A stretch of 64,000 nt of DNA from an uncultured Schlesneria sp. (GCA_903904835.1 CAIVEI010000171.1:16363-80362); one strand, 5' to 3'. Counted from the first letter of the stretch, positions 1 through 9,465 are shown. The notes: a model not told the origin generated them from the sequence alone. Numbers and translations: made by a program.

Positions 1-1
1 T

Positions 2-1384
2 TACGGCGTTTTGTACATCGTCGGCATCCTGATTTTCCCGCTGTTACCGATGGCGGCATTCTTTCCAGGCATGGCGGTGATGGCGCACCTGAACTACATC
101 GACGAACATTATTCTTACCTGGTCCTATCGCCGCTTGTCGCTTTGTCGTTTGTCGTGCTCATCAGCCTTGAAATTGCTGCGGTCAAATGGCTGCTACTGG
201 GCCGAGTCCAACCTGGTGCGTATCCATTGCATCACAGTTTCTATTACCGAAAATGGTTTGTCGACCGCCTGATGCACCTGAGTCTGGACGTGATTGGCCC
301 TCTCTATTCAACGCTCTATCTAGCCCCGTGGTATCGGTTGCTCGGAGCCAGGATTGGACATCGGGCCGAAGTCTCGACCGCGTCGTTCGTCTCACCTGAC
401 TGCCTGACGATTGGCGATGAAAGTTTTGTTGCCGACTCGGTCTCGCTGGGAGCGGCACGCGTTCGCCATGGGGTGATGTTGATCGATCACACAACGATCG
501 GTCAGCGGACATTCATTGGGAATAGTGCTCTGATTCCGATCGGAGCGAACATCCCGGACAACAGCCTGATTGGCTGCCTGTCCATTCCGCCTGTAGTGCC
601 GATGACAGACGGATCTTCGTGGCTCGGCTCTCCTTCGTTTTTCCTGCCTCAGCGACAAACTAATACCGACTTCAGCGAAGAAGAGACATTCCGACCGACG
701 CCATGGTTATTGACGCAACGATTATTTATCGAGTTCTTTCGCATCACTTTGCCTTCAACGCTGTTTATCATTTTTACGAACATCCTGCTCTCGACCGTCT
801 TGTTGATGCACCTTGACGGGATGCGCGTCGGGCAAATCGCAGCCATGTTTCCTCTACTTTATATGCTGACGGGGACGACCGCAGCCCTGTTAATGGTCGG
901 TATCAAGTGGTTGCTGATGGGGCGATACCGTCCGAGTGAACGTCCGCTGTGGAGTCCCTTCGTCTGGCGGACGGAAGTGGTCACATCGCTTCTCGATAAT
1001 TTCGCCTCGCCGTTTTTTCTCGATCTGCTGGCCGGTACTCCGTATGTCTGCATGTTTTTCCGTTTGCTGGGTGCAAAAATCGGTCGCCGAGTCTATCTCG
1101 ATACGACCGAACTCACCGAATTTGACCTCGTTCACATCGGTAATGATGTTGCGGTGAACCTCGATTGCACGCTGCAGACCCATCTGTTTGAAGATCGTGT
1201 GATGAAAATGGCGACTGTCAAAGTGGACGATAACTGCCACCTCGGTGCCATGTCGCTGGTTTTGTATGATACCCATATCCGAGACGGCGCATCGGTCGGA
1301 GATTTGTCGCTGGTGATGAAGGGCGAAACGCTTCCGGCGAATTCTTCGTGGACCGGCATTCCGGGTCGGAAACTGGATTCTTGA
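2..1384 (+). CDS. Pls/PosA-type hexapeptide-repeat membrane protein, C-terminal part (5' end outside window)
   Basis: The frame is open to the left edge of the window, so this is the C-terminal part of a longer protein. It alternates membrane segments with left-handed beta-helix (hexapeptide acyltransferase-like) blocks. Hydrophobic stretches lie near the visible start and near residues 240-300, each followed by a sequence of the type YRLLGA(R/K)IG and hexapeptide turns, so the unit occurs twice. This matches the C-terminal region of Pls/PosA family nonribosomal-peptide-synthetase-like proteins, which link an adenylation and carrier domain to such a module, for example in epsilon-polylysine synthesis. 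The upstream adenylation domain cannot be seen, so the substrate is unknown. A stand-alone transferase is possible. The next gene starts 16 bp downstream. Confidence 0.7.
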   Translation, partial: YGVLYIVGILIFPLLPMAAFFPGMAVMAHLNYIDEHYSYLVLSPLVALSFVVLISLEIAAVKWLLLGRVQPGAYPLHHSFYYRKWFVDRLMHLSLDVIGPLYSTLYLAPWYRLLGARIGHRAEVSTASFVSPDCLTIGDESFVADSVSLGAARVRHGVMLIDHTTIGQRTFIGNSALIPIGANIPDNSLIGCLSIPPVVPMTDGSSWLGSPSFFLPQRQTNTDFSEEETFRPTPWLLTQRLFIEFFRITLPSTLFIIFTNILLSTVLLMHLDGMRVGQIAAMFPLLYMLTGTTAALLMVGIKWLLMGRYRPSERPLWSPFVWRTEVVTSLLDNFASPFFLDLLAGTPYVCMFFRLLGAKIGRRVYLDTTELTEFDLVHIGNDVAVNLDCTLQTHLFEDRVMKMATVKVDDNCHLGAMSLVLYDTHIRDGASVGDLSLVMKGETLPANSSWTGIPGRKLDS

Positions 1385-1400
1385 TCGCAGGTGAAAGCGA

Positions 1401-1757
1401 ATGCCTCGGTTTGTCATTCTTGTTCACGATCACCCATTTTTGCATTGGGATTTTTTATTGGAAAACGGAGATCATTGTCGTACCTGGCGTCTACTGGTTG
1501 ATCCCGAATTATCGGTGCACGACTTTCCTGCCGAAGCGATACCGGATCATCGATTGATCTATCTTGACTATGAAGGCCCGATCAGTGGTCAGCGAGGTGC
1601 CGTGATCCGATGGGACAGTGGAACGTTTCAGTGGCGAATGAACCAAACGGAGGTTTGCGAAGTCATCCTTTCGGGACAACGGTGGCATGGACTTGTCCGA
1701 TTGGAAGGGATTGACGCCGTTCACTGGAAGGGATCACGACAGACTTCGATCGAATGA
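1401..1757 (+). CDS. Stand-alone LigD N-terminal (3'-phosphoesterase) domain protein
   Basis: This 118-residue protein matches the phosphoesterase module normally found at the N-terminus of bacterial DNA ligase D, which trims 3'-phosphate and ribonucleotide ends during non-homologous end joining. The signature HDHPFLHWDFLLE (residues 9-21) supplies His9, His15, Asp17 and Glu21 of the family metal site. The Arg usual in the HxDxRLE part of that motif is Leu19 here, so activity may differ. No ligase, primase or Ku gene is visible nearby. It starts 16 bp after the preceding gene with a modest AGGTGAAAG upstream, so it may be co-transcribed with it. The fold is likely; the repair role is inferred from the family. 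Confidence 0.72.
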   Translation: MPRFVILVHDHPFLHWDFLLENGDHCRTWRLLVDPELSVHDFPAEAIPDHRLIYLDYEGPISGQRGAVIRWDSGTFQWRMNQTEVCEVILSGQRWHGLVRLEGIDAVHWKGSRQTSIE

Positions 1758-1892
1758 ATTGGTGTGTCGTGCCAACGACGACAACGCCAAAAAAGTTTGA
1801 GTTTGGAGAGAGACTGAATCGGGGCCTTGTGTATAAGATGCCGAACGAAAATCGAATCACATTTGATTCGCTGTGACTTTCACGAGTTGACC

Positions 1893-2369
1893 ATGCCTAA
1901 GCTCCCTGACGATTTGCGAGTAATGATTGACAAGCTCTGTCAAAAAGGGGACCAGTTCGCGCAGATCGATCAGCCTGACGATGCACTCGACCAATATGAG
2001 GCCGCATGGGAATTACTGCCGAACCCAAAAAATCAGTGGCCTGCCGCGACATGGATTCTCATGGCTGCTGGCGACGTTTATTTCGAACGTCGTGATTACG
2101 TTGCTGCGAGCGACACGCTGCGTGAAGCTCTTCAGTATCCCGATGGCGAGGTGAACCCGTTCATCTGGCTACGCCTCGGACAAAGTCGATTCGAGATCGG
2201 CGATTTGAATGGCGCCGCCAATGCCCTGGAAACGGCATTTCGGATAAACGGCGACGAATTGTTCGCCGACGAAGATCCGAAATATTTCAATTTTCTCAAG
2301 ACACAGCTCGGCGTGATGCAGGTCAAAACAACCCCAAAATCGACCCGTTTCAATAAGCCGTTACAGTAG
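1893..2369 (+). CDS. Small tetratricopeptide-repeat protein
   Basis: This is a protein of about 158 residues with no signal peptide or membrane segment. Helical repeat pairs of TPR type are visible, such as the segments around DDALDQYEAAWELLP, YVAASDTLREALQYP and GDLNGAANALETAFRI, with the small and aromatic residues expected in TPR units. The frame extends upstream to a TTG at 1827, but the extension (MCIRCRTKIES...) is poor in coding character and the ATG at 1893 begins a typical N-terminus, so 1893 is preferred. It probably mediates protein-protein contacts in the cytoplasm. The partner is unknown, and the neighbours (LigD-type domain, oxidoreductase) do not indicate a pathway. Confidence 0.7.
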   Translation: MPKLPDDLRVMIDKLCQKGDQFAQIDQPDDALDQYEAAWELLPNPKNQWPAATWILMAAGDVYFERRDYVAASDTLREALQYPDGEVNPFIWLRLGQSRFEIGDLNGAANALETAFRINGDELFADEDPKYFNFLKTQLGVMQVKTTPKSTRFNKPLQ

Positions 2370-2472
2370 AATAGCCCTTTTTTTGCCGCTTGGATCGAAC
2401 TCTACACGCGTCGGCTGTAGAATGGTGGATTCTGCGAATGAAGTCGGTCATTGAACTCATCTAGGGTGAATT

Positions 2473-3588
2473 ATGTCTCAAGTCGGATTCGGGATTGTTG
2501 GTTGCGGAATGATCGCCAATTTCCACGCCGAAGCGATCAAGCGGATAAAAGGAACCAAGTTAGTCGCCTGCTTCGACAACATTCCGGCTTCGGCCGATGC
2601 ATTTGCCGCAGCGAATCCCGGAGTGACCGCGTATCACGATCTCGACAAGATGCTGGCGGACCCGAACCTGAGCATCGTCACGATCTGTACGCCCAGCGGT
2701 GCTCACATGGAACCAGCGGTCAAAGCTGCACAGGCCAAGAAGCACGTCGTCGTCGAAAAACCGATGGAAATTACGCTTAAGCGTTGTGATGCCATTCTTG
2801 ATGCTTGTCGTAAAAATGGCGTCATGCTATGTCCAATCTTTCAGTCGCGATTCAGCCCTGCAAATATTGCACTGAAAGAGGCAATTACCGACGGACGGTT
2901 CGGAAAACTGGTTCTCGGAGACACCTTCGTTAAGTGGTGGAGAACCCAGGCGTATTATGATGGCCCTCAACCAAAAGGAACCAAGACTCCGGTGAAAACG
3001 GGCTGGCGAGGAACCTGGAATCTGGACGGTGGTGGTGCTTATATGAATCAGGCGATCCATAACGTTGACCTGTTGTACTGGTTGATGGGTGATGTCGTTG
3101 AGGTCAATGCCGTCACCGCAACGCTTGCTCACGAACGTATCGAAGTTGAAGACATCGGCGTTGCAGCGATCAAGTTCAAAAATGGTGCTGTTGGAACCAT
3201 TACCGCCAGCACGGCGATCTGGCCGGGCCTGCTGAAGAAAACCGAGGTTCATGGAACCACCGGTTCCGCGATTGTCGAACAGGACGAAGTCCTGCTGTGG
3301 CAGTTCGAAAAGCCAAAACCTAAAGACCGGGCGATCGTCGATAAATTGATGAACCTTGAAGAGGGTTCGGGCGGCGCGAGCGATCCGAAGGCGATCAGTT
3401 ATGTTGGCCACATGGAACAACTGAAGGATTTCGTCAAGGCAATTCAACTCGGTAAGAAGCCCAGAATTACCGGCGACGAGGGCCGAAAGGCTGTGGAAAT
3501 CGTTTTGGCGATCTACCAGTCGGCCTGGACAGGCAAGCGCGTCACACTGCCACTGGAAAAAGATCCCAAACGACCTGCAGGCGTTTAG
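2473..3588 (+). CDS. Gfo/Idh/MocA family NAD(P)-dependent oxidoreductase
   Basis: The 371-residue protein has an N-terminal Rossmann fold with the GIVGCG dinucleotide motif at residues 7-12 and the family EKP motif at residues 95-97, whose Lys takes part in catalysis in characterised members. The C-terminal half fits the alpha/beta substrate-binding domain (GGAYMNQAIHNVDLLYWLMG). Such enzymes oxidise or reduce hydroxyl groups on sugars, inositols and related compounds. There is no Tat or Sec leader, so it should be cytoplasmic. The ATG follows AGGGTGAATT. Downstream genes are a ribose-type permease and a secreted esterase, so a role in carbohydrate use is plausible. The exact substrate cannot be read from the sequence. 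Confidence 0.9.
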   Translation: MSQVGFGIVGCGMIANFHAEAIKRIKGTKLVACFDNIPASADAFAAANPGVTAYHDLDKMLADPNLSIVTICTPSGAHMEPAVKAAQAKKHVVVEKPMEITLKRCDAILDACRKNGVMLCPIFQSRFSPANIALKEAITDGRFGKLVLGDTFVKWWRTQAYYDGPQPKGTKTPVKTGWRGTWNLDGGGAYMNQAIHNVDLLYWLMGDVVEVNAVTATLAHERIEVEDIGVAAIKFKNGAVGTITASTAIWPGLLKKTEVHGTTGSAIVEQDEVLLWQFEKPKPKDRAIVDKLMNLEEGSGGASDPKAISYVGHMEQLKDFVKAIQLGKKPRITGDEGRKAVEIVLAIYQSAWTGKRVTLPLEKDPKRPAGV

Positions 3589-3690
3589 GTAATAAGTGTA
3601 AAACAACGGACCTGATCCTCAGGGCAACAGTGCCTTGAGGGATCGTACGGCGTCGAAGCAAGGAGACTGGCGAAGGCGGCTAAAGATTGG

Positions 3691-3760
3691 GGGCGTGGCT
3701 TCCGCCGAGCCGCTATATCGATGCGCGTACTTGCTTGGCGGGGCAGCAGGAGCTTCGCCC
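3691..3760. repeat. Imperfect palindromic intergenic repeat
   Basis: The two ends of this stretch (GGGCGTGGCTTCCGCCGAGC and its imperfect complement ending in AGCTTCGCCC) form an inverted repeat with several mismatches. It resembles the cleaner element at 8168-8236, which shares the 'ggcttc...gccgagccgct' core. It fills most of the gap between the oxidoreductase and the permease. There is no T-run, so termination is not obvious. Confidence 0.5.
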
Positions 3761-3839
3761 GACTGGTACTCACGTCCGACAATCCTGCAACGTCGATATC
3801 CAATTGCATTTCTGAAACATACTTCATTCATCCAATATC

Positions 3840-5057
3840 ATGGAAAACGCTTCGAACACGACGAGCGAAGAGATTGTTCCGAACGAAACAAGATGGCTTT
3901 CGTGGGGTTCGATTGTTGGTGTGATACGACCGTTTTTCGCGCTATTGACGGTGACATTGCTGTTCTGTGTGGCGGATCAGTGGACTCATGGGAAAGAGGC
4001 TCGATTTGCGACCGAGCAAAACCTCAGAAACATCACCACCCAAACCGCGATTGTCGCCGTGGCGGCACTAGGAATGACAGTAGTGATCATTTCAGGCGGA
4101 ATTGATCTCTCTGTTGGAACAGCGATCGCTCTCTCGGCGACGATACTGGCATGGAGCCTCAAGGAAGACATTGCCTTGCGGCTTTTCGCTGGCGACAACG
4201 TGAATGGTGTCAATCAGAAGTTAAAGAGTGCGGAAGACGATCTTCGACGAGCCAAAGACGACACCACTGTCGCTGCGTTGAAAGAACGGATTGAAAGTCT
4301 CTCCCGTCTGCGAGATCGTGTGATGGCATCATCCGTTCGCTGGACCCCCTGGACTCCGTTATTCGCCTGGATCATCGGCGTCGGAACGGGCTGTCTTTGT
4401 GGCCTCGTGAATGGGTTGCTGATCAGCTATCTCAAGATGGTTCCATTCATCGTGACGCTTGGAACGATGCAGCTCTATCTCGGTTGGGCCAAATGGGTCG
4501 CTGACAATACGACGGTCAGGCCCGATCTTGCGACACAGGTCCCTGCGTGGTTTGCGGATCTATTGAGTATCCGGCCGACGGCACTGGTGCAGGGGATGCC
4601 AGTCGGCGTGTGGCTGACACTGGGTTTGGCGATGCTGCTGGCGGGTATTCTGCACCTGACTGTTTTCGGGCGTTACGTTTTTGCGATCGGTTCGAATGAA
4701 GCGACCGCTCGTTTATGCGGGATCAATGTTCGCTGGAACAAGATCGCGATTTATACGCTGGGGGGATTATTCACGGGAATCGCGGGCCTATACCAGTTCT
4801 CGCGACTGACTGTCGGTAACCCGTCATCCGGGCTTGGGCTCGAATTAAAAGTGATTGCGTCCGTGATCATCGGAGGAGGGAGTCTGAACGGAGGCCGCGC
4901 TTCCGTGTTAGGAACGTTAACCGGTGCGTTGATTATGTCAGTGATTACCAGCGGCTGCACGGCCCTTGGTGTTACCAACCCGGTTCAAGACATGTTGCTC
5001 GGAATCATTATCATCATCGCAGTTGCCGTCGATCAATTTCGCCAGCAGAAAACTTGA
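3840..5057 (+). CDS. Ribose-type (RbsC-like) ABC transporter permease
   Basis: This 405-residue polytopic protein has hallmarks of the branched-chain/ribose permease superfamily (BPD_transp_2): GGIDLSVG near residue 86, the cytoplasmic-loop motif [13 protein letters not shown] that contacts the ATPase, and [17 protein letters not shown]. About eight to ten membrane segments are visible. A charged, helix-prone insert at about residues 117-168 ([30 protein letters not shown]) separates the early membrane segments and is unusual for the family. No ATPase or substrate-binding protein gene lies beside it in this window, so its partners must be encoded elsewhere or the permease is an orphan. The substrate is probably a sugar, but this is not determined by sequence. 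Confidence 0.88.
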   Translation: MENASNTTSEEIVPNETRWLSWGSIVGVIRPFFALLTVTLLFCVADQWTHGKEARFATEQNLRNITTQTAIVAVAALGMTVVIISGGIDLSVGTAIALSATILAWSLKEDIALRLFAGDNVNGVNQKLKSAEDDLRRAKDDTTVAALKERIESLSRLRDRVMASSVRWTPWTPLFAWIIGVGTGCLCGLVNGLLISYLKMVPFIVTLGTMQLYLGWAKWVADNTTVRPDLATQVPAWFADLLSIRPTALVQGMPVGVWLTLGLAMLLAGILHLTVFGRYVFAIGSNEATARLCGINVRWNKIAIYTLGGLFTGIAGLYQFSRLTVGNPSSGLGLELKVIASVIIGGGSLNGGRASVLGTLTGALIMSVITSGCTALGVTNPVQDMLLGIIIIIAVAVDQFRQQKT

Positions 5058-5153
5058 CCGGGCCGAAGTGAGCCCCCGCTCGCCTTGCCCGATAAAAGTG
5101 CGTATCTACTGTTACCTCAATCTTCCTGATTTCTATTTATGGCGAGGGGCCTC

Positions 5154-6062
5154 ATGAGAGCATTACGCTGCAGGGTTCAAGGTTTTATCGTGGCATTTCT
5201 GGTTTGTCTGAATAGCGGATTGATGTTAGGTTCTGCATATGGTGCTGACGCAGGCGAGCGAATCGGAATCTGGAACGGCAAAGCGCCGACAGGTGACGGA
5301 AACACTGAATCGGTCGAGACCTGGATCTCAGTCCATCGTGCACCAAACCCCAATGGGACCGCGGTCGTGATTTGTCCCGGTGGCGGATATGGCGGCCTGG
5401 TCACGGGAGCCGAAGGGCATGGAATCGCTGAATGGTTGAACGGTCACGGTATCGCAGGAATTGTCCTTGAATATCGTTTACCAGCAGGCAGAACATACGT
5501 TCCATTACTCGACGCTCAACGAGCGATCCGTACGGTTCGCTCGAACGCCAAAGCCTGGGAAATTGATCCGGCACGGATTGGTATCATGGGGTTTTCCGCC
5601 GGTGGTCATCTGGCATCAACGGCTGCAACACACTTCGATGGTGGTGATCCGAACGCCACTGACGCAGTTGATCGAGTCAGTTGTCGTCCCGACTTTGCGA
5701 TTCTGGTCTATCCCGTGATCACGATGAATGAGTCAACTCATAGCGGATCAAGAACCAGGCTTTTGGGTGAAAACCCTTCGGAAAAGCTGATCGAACTTTT
5801 CTCGAACGAGAAGCAGGTAACTGACAAAACGCCACCGACGTTTCTCGCGCACGCCATTGATGACAAGGCCGTCGTCATTGAAAATAGTCAGATGTTTTAC
5901 GCAGCGTTAAAGAAGCACAATGTTGCTGGTGAGTTGTTAGAGCTTCCTTCCGGCGGTCACGGCTTGAACGGTTATAAAGGGCCGATGTGGGACGCCTGGC
6001 AAGAAAAGTCGCTGGCATGGCTGGCTGAGCTGAAGCTGGTGAAAAAGCTTCCTATTAACTGA
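5154..6062 (+). CDS. Secreted alpha/beta hydrolase, BD-FAE / acetylxylan-esterase-like
   Basis: This protein of about 302 residues begins with a Sec signal peptide (hydrophobic FIVAFLVCLNSGLMLG, likely cleavage after AYG or AYGA). It carries an alpha/beta hydrolase domain with the oxyanion segment CPGGGYGG, the nucleophile motif GFSAGG (Ser148 from this start), an acid in HAIDDKAV and the catalytic His in GGHG near the C-terminus. This pattern fits BD-FAE and acetyl-xylan-type esterases that remove acyl groups from polysaccharides. An ATG also exists at 5139, but GAGGGG at 5143-5148 sits 5 bp before 5154, so the inner start is preferred. The neighbouring permease and oxidoreductase suggest carbohydrate use. 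The substrate is not proven. Confidence 0.85.
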   Translation: MRALRCRVQGFIVAFLVCLNSGLMLGSAYGADAGERIGIWNGKAPTGDGNTESVETWISVHRAPNPNGTAVVICPGGGYGGLVTGAEGHGIAEWLNGHGIAGIVLEYRLPAGRTYVPLLDAQRAIRTVRSNAKAWEIDPARIGIMGFSAGGHLASTAATHFDGGDPNATDAVDRVSCRPDFAILVYPVITMNESTHSGSRTRLLGENPSEKLIELFSNEKQVTDKTPPTFLAHAIDDKAVVIENSQMFYAALKKHNVAGELLELPSGGHGLNGYKGPMWDAWQEKSLAWLAELKLVKKLPIN

Positions 6063-6135
6063 AGCCACAAGTTAGTAGAAAATTTATATTACAAATGCTT
6101 TGAGATAATCGCTCTCACAATCATTCGAGCGGCAG

Positions 6136-8022
6136 CTAAAAGAAAACGACTGCAATAATCAACAAGATTGCCCAACCCAAGAGATAGAAGCTTAACGGTA
6201 CTACCGTCAAAAACATCATGACCGCGAGGAAACCATGTCCGAAATAGCTCTTCGGCTTGTACGGAGAATGAGTCGTGTCTGTCCGGTCAATAAATCTGGC
6301 GAGCGTATGTCGAAGGTCGGCAGCTTGACCTAAAAACATCCATCGGATCGGAGATCGGAAGGAGATGGCGTGTAAGATGGGCGCGCGATTTGAATCGAAG
6401 AAAAGGAATTGGGCTTCATTCAGATTTCCTACGGAACGCGGAAATCGCCACCCAGGAGTTGATTCGGCGCGCAGACGGAAATCCTCGTAATCATTCTGAC
6501 GCTCACGAAAATTCGAAAGACAAAAAAGCAGTTTCTCGGGGGGGACGGTTTCGAGGACCGTGTGCAGCTCCCAAACGAATCCCTCCGTTCCTGCTGCCTG
6601 AAGAACGACATAGCGCGATTGGTCAAGAAAGTCTGTCACAACCTTCTGCCACTCGTCGTTACCGACAAACACACGGTCCGCACCGATTGTTGCCAGTTGT
6701 TCTCCCGGTTTGCCGATTGCAATGAATGGCCCGAATTCCCGAAAGAAACTTGCGAGTTGCAGTTCTGTGGTGTGAGAAATCAACCCGAAGAGCGTCCTGA
6801 ATAAACGGAGCGGATGAGCTTCGAAGAACGCCGTCAAGTACAAGGGAAGATGTCGAACATCGGAAGGCATTGTCAGGCCGAAGAGACGTGAGAGCAAGCG
6901 ATGCGGCGTTAAAGTGTCTTCGACATCACTTTCAAAGGATCGCAAATAGAGAATCGGAGCCCTCGAATCCTCGGCGAGAACCGAAAGCGCATTCCGTGCG
7001 ACCATCCTACGGCCGGTCTGGATCAAAACAATTCCCACATAGGGGCTAACCCTTATAAGCAATGAAAGAAACGCTTCCGAATCACCCTTCTGAAACAGGG
7101 TCACAACGTCGCTCATTACGTAACACATAAAACCAAGAGCCATAAATACTACTACAGCAGGTCCTGACTTCGCGTAGCCCGTAATACCACCTGTCATGAG
7201 AGCATAGAATTGTCCGAACGAGTACTGCATTACTAATGCGGCCAGTGTAATAAATACCAGGAGCGATCCCAAAATCATCAGCGTTCTTCCTGCAATTCGG
7301 GATCTTAAGGGTTGGCGGCCGGATAAATCCTTAAGAGGTTTGAGCTTTGTCTTGTGCTTGGCTTTCATTCGCCCAGGAATTGAATATCCGATTGCGCATA
7401 TTAAGACGACGATTGGGACACTCAAAATGAACGGCATCAAATCAGCAAGATCATTGACATCCACGCTCAATCCAATAATCGAGAGGATCGTAGTAAGTTG
7501 CTGAGGAACAAATGTGAAATAGAGACTGAGCAGAAAAAACGACAACGCCCAATAGAGACCAGTAAGCGGAATCTGTTTTTTTTGGTGATATCGAGCGCCG
7601 AGCACAAGTGGTAATGCCCGGTAGACGTTTGGAGTCTCTTGCTGAAGGACAGAAAATGAGATTGTTTTCTTCGCGGCGACCAGTTTGAAGTTGTCAAACG
7701 CACCAATTATCGATCTCGGAAAGGAAACCACTTGCGACACTTCCACAAGAGGGATCGAGGTCACGCGACCCACTTTTCGTCCCATTTCCTTCAGCACGCC
7801 AGCGCCGTCGGCCATGTAGGCACTCTCAGGAATTGGGGTGCCTGTCCTTTTCCGAATGACGACGATTTCTGAGGGATAAAAACCGAGCACCTCGTGCATG
7901 ACGGGGAAATAGGTCCAGGGCCGACATTTCCGAAAGCGAATCAGCGGAAGCACTTGCTTCAGCCATTTTACGGACGCCTGATCTTGATCGTTGGCAGTTT
8001 GTACTGAAGCATCACTCAACAT
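6136..8022 (-). CDS. Multi-pass membrane protein with conserved soluble domain, possible signalling or effector protein
   Basis: The protein has 628 residues. Residues 1-150 are soluble and perhaps PH-like. About five membrane segments follow (near 155-172, 195-214, 248-268, 287-306, 320-338). A second soluble domain spans roughly 350-575, and a hydrophobic hairpin (595-628) ends the chain. The soluble domain holds RAPILYLRSFESD (354-366), FGPFIAIGKPGEQLA (430-444) and VVLQAAGTEGFVWEL (472-486). I recognise this combination as a recurring bacterial domain of unknown role. The last block recalls the final strand/helix of TIR-like folds, but that is only an inference. Upstream on the same strand, 276 bp away, is a patatin gene and then a deoxyribosyltransferase-like/TPR-S gene, suggesting a shared conflict or stress role. 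The start has AAGG 7 bp upstream. Confidence 0.6.
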   Translation of the reverse strand: MLSDASVQTANDQDQASVKWLKQVLPLIRFRKCRPWTYFPVMHEVLGFYPSEIVVIRKRTGTPIPESAYMADGAGVLKEMGRKVGRVTSIPLVEVSQVVSFPRSIIGAFDNFKLVAAKKTISFSVLQQETPNVYRALPLVLGARYHQKKQIPLTGLYWALSFFLLSLYFTFVPQQLTTILSIIGLSVDVNDLADLMPFILSVPIVVLICAIGYSIPGRMKAKHKTKLKPLKDLSGRQPLRSRIAGRTLMILGSLLVFITLAALVMQYSFGQFYALMTGGITGYAKSGPAVVVFMALGFMCYVMSDVVTLFQKGDSEAFLSLLIRVSPYVGIVLIQTGRRMVARNALSVLAEDSRAPILYLRSFESDVEDTLTPHRLLSRLFGLTMPSDVRHLPLYLTAFFEAHPLRLFRTLFGLISHTTELQLASFFREFGPFIAIGKPGEQLATIGADRVFVGNDEWQKVVTDFLDQSRYVVLQAAGTEGFVWELHTVLETVPPEKLLFCLSNFRERQNDYEDFRLRAESTPGWRFPRSVGNLNEAQFLFFDSNRAPILHAISFRSPIRWMFLGQAADLRHTLARFIDRTDTTHSPYKPKSYFGHGFLAVMMFLTVVPLSFYLLGWAILLIIAVVFF

Positions 8023-8167
8023 GACGCGCCTTTATTTTCAATGGGAGCGAGACCGCATTTAGAACGTCCGAAGAGTCAAGGGAACAATCTGGCTTTGTAA
8101 GACTCTTGCACCAATGTAGTACTAACGATCGATTTCTTCGCGTGCCACAAAGCTAATGAAACGGGCG

Positions 8168-8236
8168 GGGCGAGGCTCCAGCCGAGCCGCTAAGTGAGGT
8201 GAACATCGACTTAGCGGCTCGGCAGAAGCCTCGCCC
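8168..8236. repeat. Long palindromic intergenic element
   Basis: Arms of 28 nt (8168-8195 and 8209-8236) are inverted complements with two mismatches and enclose a 13-nt loop. They share the core GCCGAGCCGCTAAGT / ACTTAGCGGCTCGGC. The element lies between the patatin gene and the membrane-protein gene and could fold into a very stable hairpin in transcripts of either strand. A related, more degenerate copy is at 3691-3760. Confidence 0.85.
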
Positions 8237-8298
8237 TCCGATTAGTTTGCAGACGTAGCGTGTCAGGAATTCCACGCGACGACGAGCGTCACGAAATA

Positions 8299-9441
8299 TC
8301 AGGGACGAAATCCTTCAAAGTGTGCAGCGGACACATACTTGTCTCCAACCGCTTTTCCGATCTTGGACAGTTTGTCAATGTGTGCGACCGAATCCATCTG
8401 CTGCACGTCACTCGGCGCAATTCCACTCAATCCAAGACTTGCCAGGCCCTTGTCTGTCAGTTCGGCGTTGTAACGCACGTATGTGAAAAGCTGAGGCGAA
8501 AATCCTGACACAGCATCATCTGCCAGGCCACCCAATTCTGAGTCGATTTCCTTCGGAATACCGCTAAGACATTTGCCAAACATGCGACACAGCGTGTCCT
8601 GCTCATGAAGAGCGGCGTTCATCAATGCGGAAGGAATCGAGCCTGCATTATAAAGCAGGTTCATTTGTGAAGGCTGCAGATTCTCGTTGGCCGAATCGGC
8701 GAACCCGGTGCCGACAGACACGAGCAGCATTTTATCGCGACCGACCGGCCACTCCAATTTAAACGGCGCAATCGTCGCCATCTTGAATAATTGAAAAGCG
8801 GGGTTGTTGTACATCGTGACCCCACCATCAACGAAAACGAATTCATGATTGCCGACTTTGACCGCTTCGGGGGGGAAATACGTTGGGGCGGCAGTACTCG
8901 CTCGGACCAGTTGCCAGAGAGGGAGATCAAGATTGCACTCCTTATTTTGAGTCCCATCGGCGTGTGTCAACTGATTGTATTTCGCCGCAGGATTATTGGA
9001 GAGCGGCCATGGCGAGTCCGTAGTTGCGTTACGCAAGATCACTAAAAGCAGGGACTTGAGTTTATCCGTGCCGAGCTTCGTGTCGGCACCGAAGACATCC
9101 TGCAACTGCTTGCTCAAGTTATCTGACCGAAACTTTGTCCTGAAACGTTCGAGAAGTTTCGCTTTCTGAAACATTTCCTCGCCGTTATTCACATAGAAAC
9201 TGCGAAGTTCGTCGACCGTCATTCCCCAGGCTAATGCCGCTGCGATAATGGCACCGGTGCTGGTACCAGCAATATAGTCAAAATAGTCACACAATTTCAG
9301 ATTCGGATTGCCATATGTTTCACGAAGCGTTTTCTCGATGCGCGCGAGGATTTCCACGCTGAGAATCCCTCGGATTCCCCCACCATCGCATGCGAGAAGT
9401 TTTTTCGGACCGGCTTTTTTCAATTTGTCGTGGAAAGACAT
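8299..9441 (-). CDS. Patatin-like phospholipase
   Basis: This 380-residue protein carries all patatin hallmarks: the oxyanion motif DGGGIRG (residues 19-25), the nucleophile elbow GTSTG with Ser61, and the catalytic Asp205 in DGG (205-207). It has no signal peptide. Patatins hydrolyse membrane phospholipids or act as general lipases. Similar cytoplasmic patatins such as CapV are membrane-attacking effectors of CBASS anti-phage systems, but no nucleotide cyclase is encoded here. It begins 24 bp after the stop of the upstream deoxyribosyltransferase-like/TPR-S gene, with AGGAAA before its ATG, so the two genes are almost certainly one transcript. A role as lethal or signalling effector is inferred from this pairing. 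Confidence 0.9.
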   Translation of the reverse strand: MSFHDKLKKAGPKKLLACDGGGIRGILSVEILARIEKTLRETYGNPNLKLCDYFDYIAGTSTGAIIAAALAWGMTVDELRSFYVNNGEEMFQKAKLLERFRTKFRSDNLSKQLQDVFGADTKLGTDKLKSLLLVILRNATTDSPWPLSNNPAAKYNQLTHADGTQNKECNLDLPLWQLVRASTAAPTYFPPEAVKVGNHEFVFVDGGVTMYNNPAFQLFKMATIAPFKLEWPVGRDKMLLVSVGTGFADSANENLQPSQMNLLYNAGSIPSALMNAALHEQDTLCRMFGKCLSGIPKEIDSELGGLADDAVSGFSPQLFTYVRYNAELTDKGLASLGLSGIAPSDVQQMDSVAHIDKLSKIGKAVGDKYVSAAHFEGFRP

Positions 9442-9465
9442 CTTCTAGTTTCCTGTTGATTGGGA

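Noticed and set aside
2827..3606. 259-codon minus-strand frame opposite the Gfo/Idh/MocA gene
   Set aside because: The plus-strand gene has clear family motifs over the same bases; the reverse frame has none.
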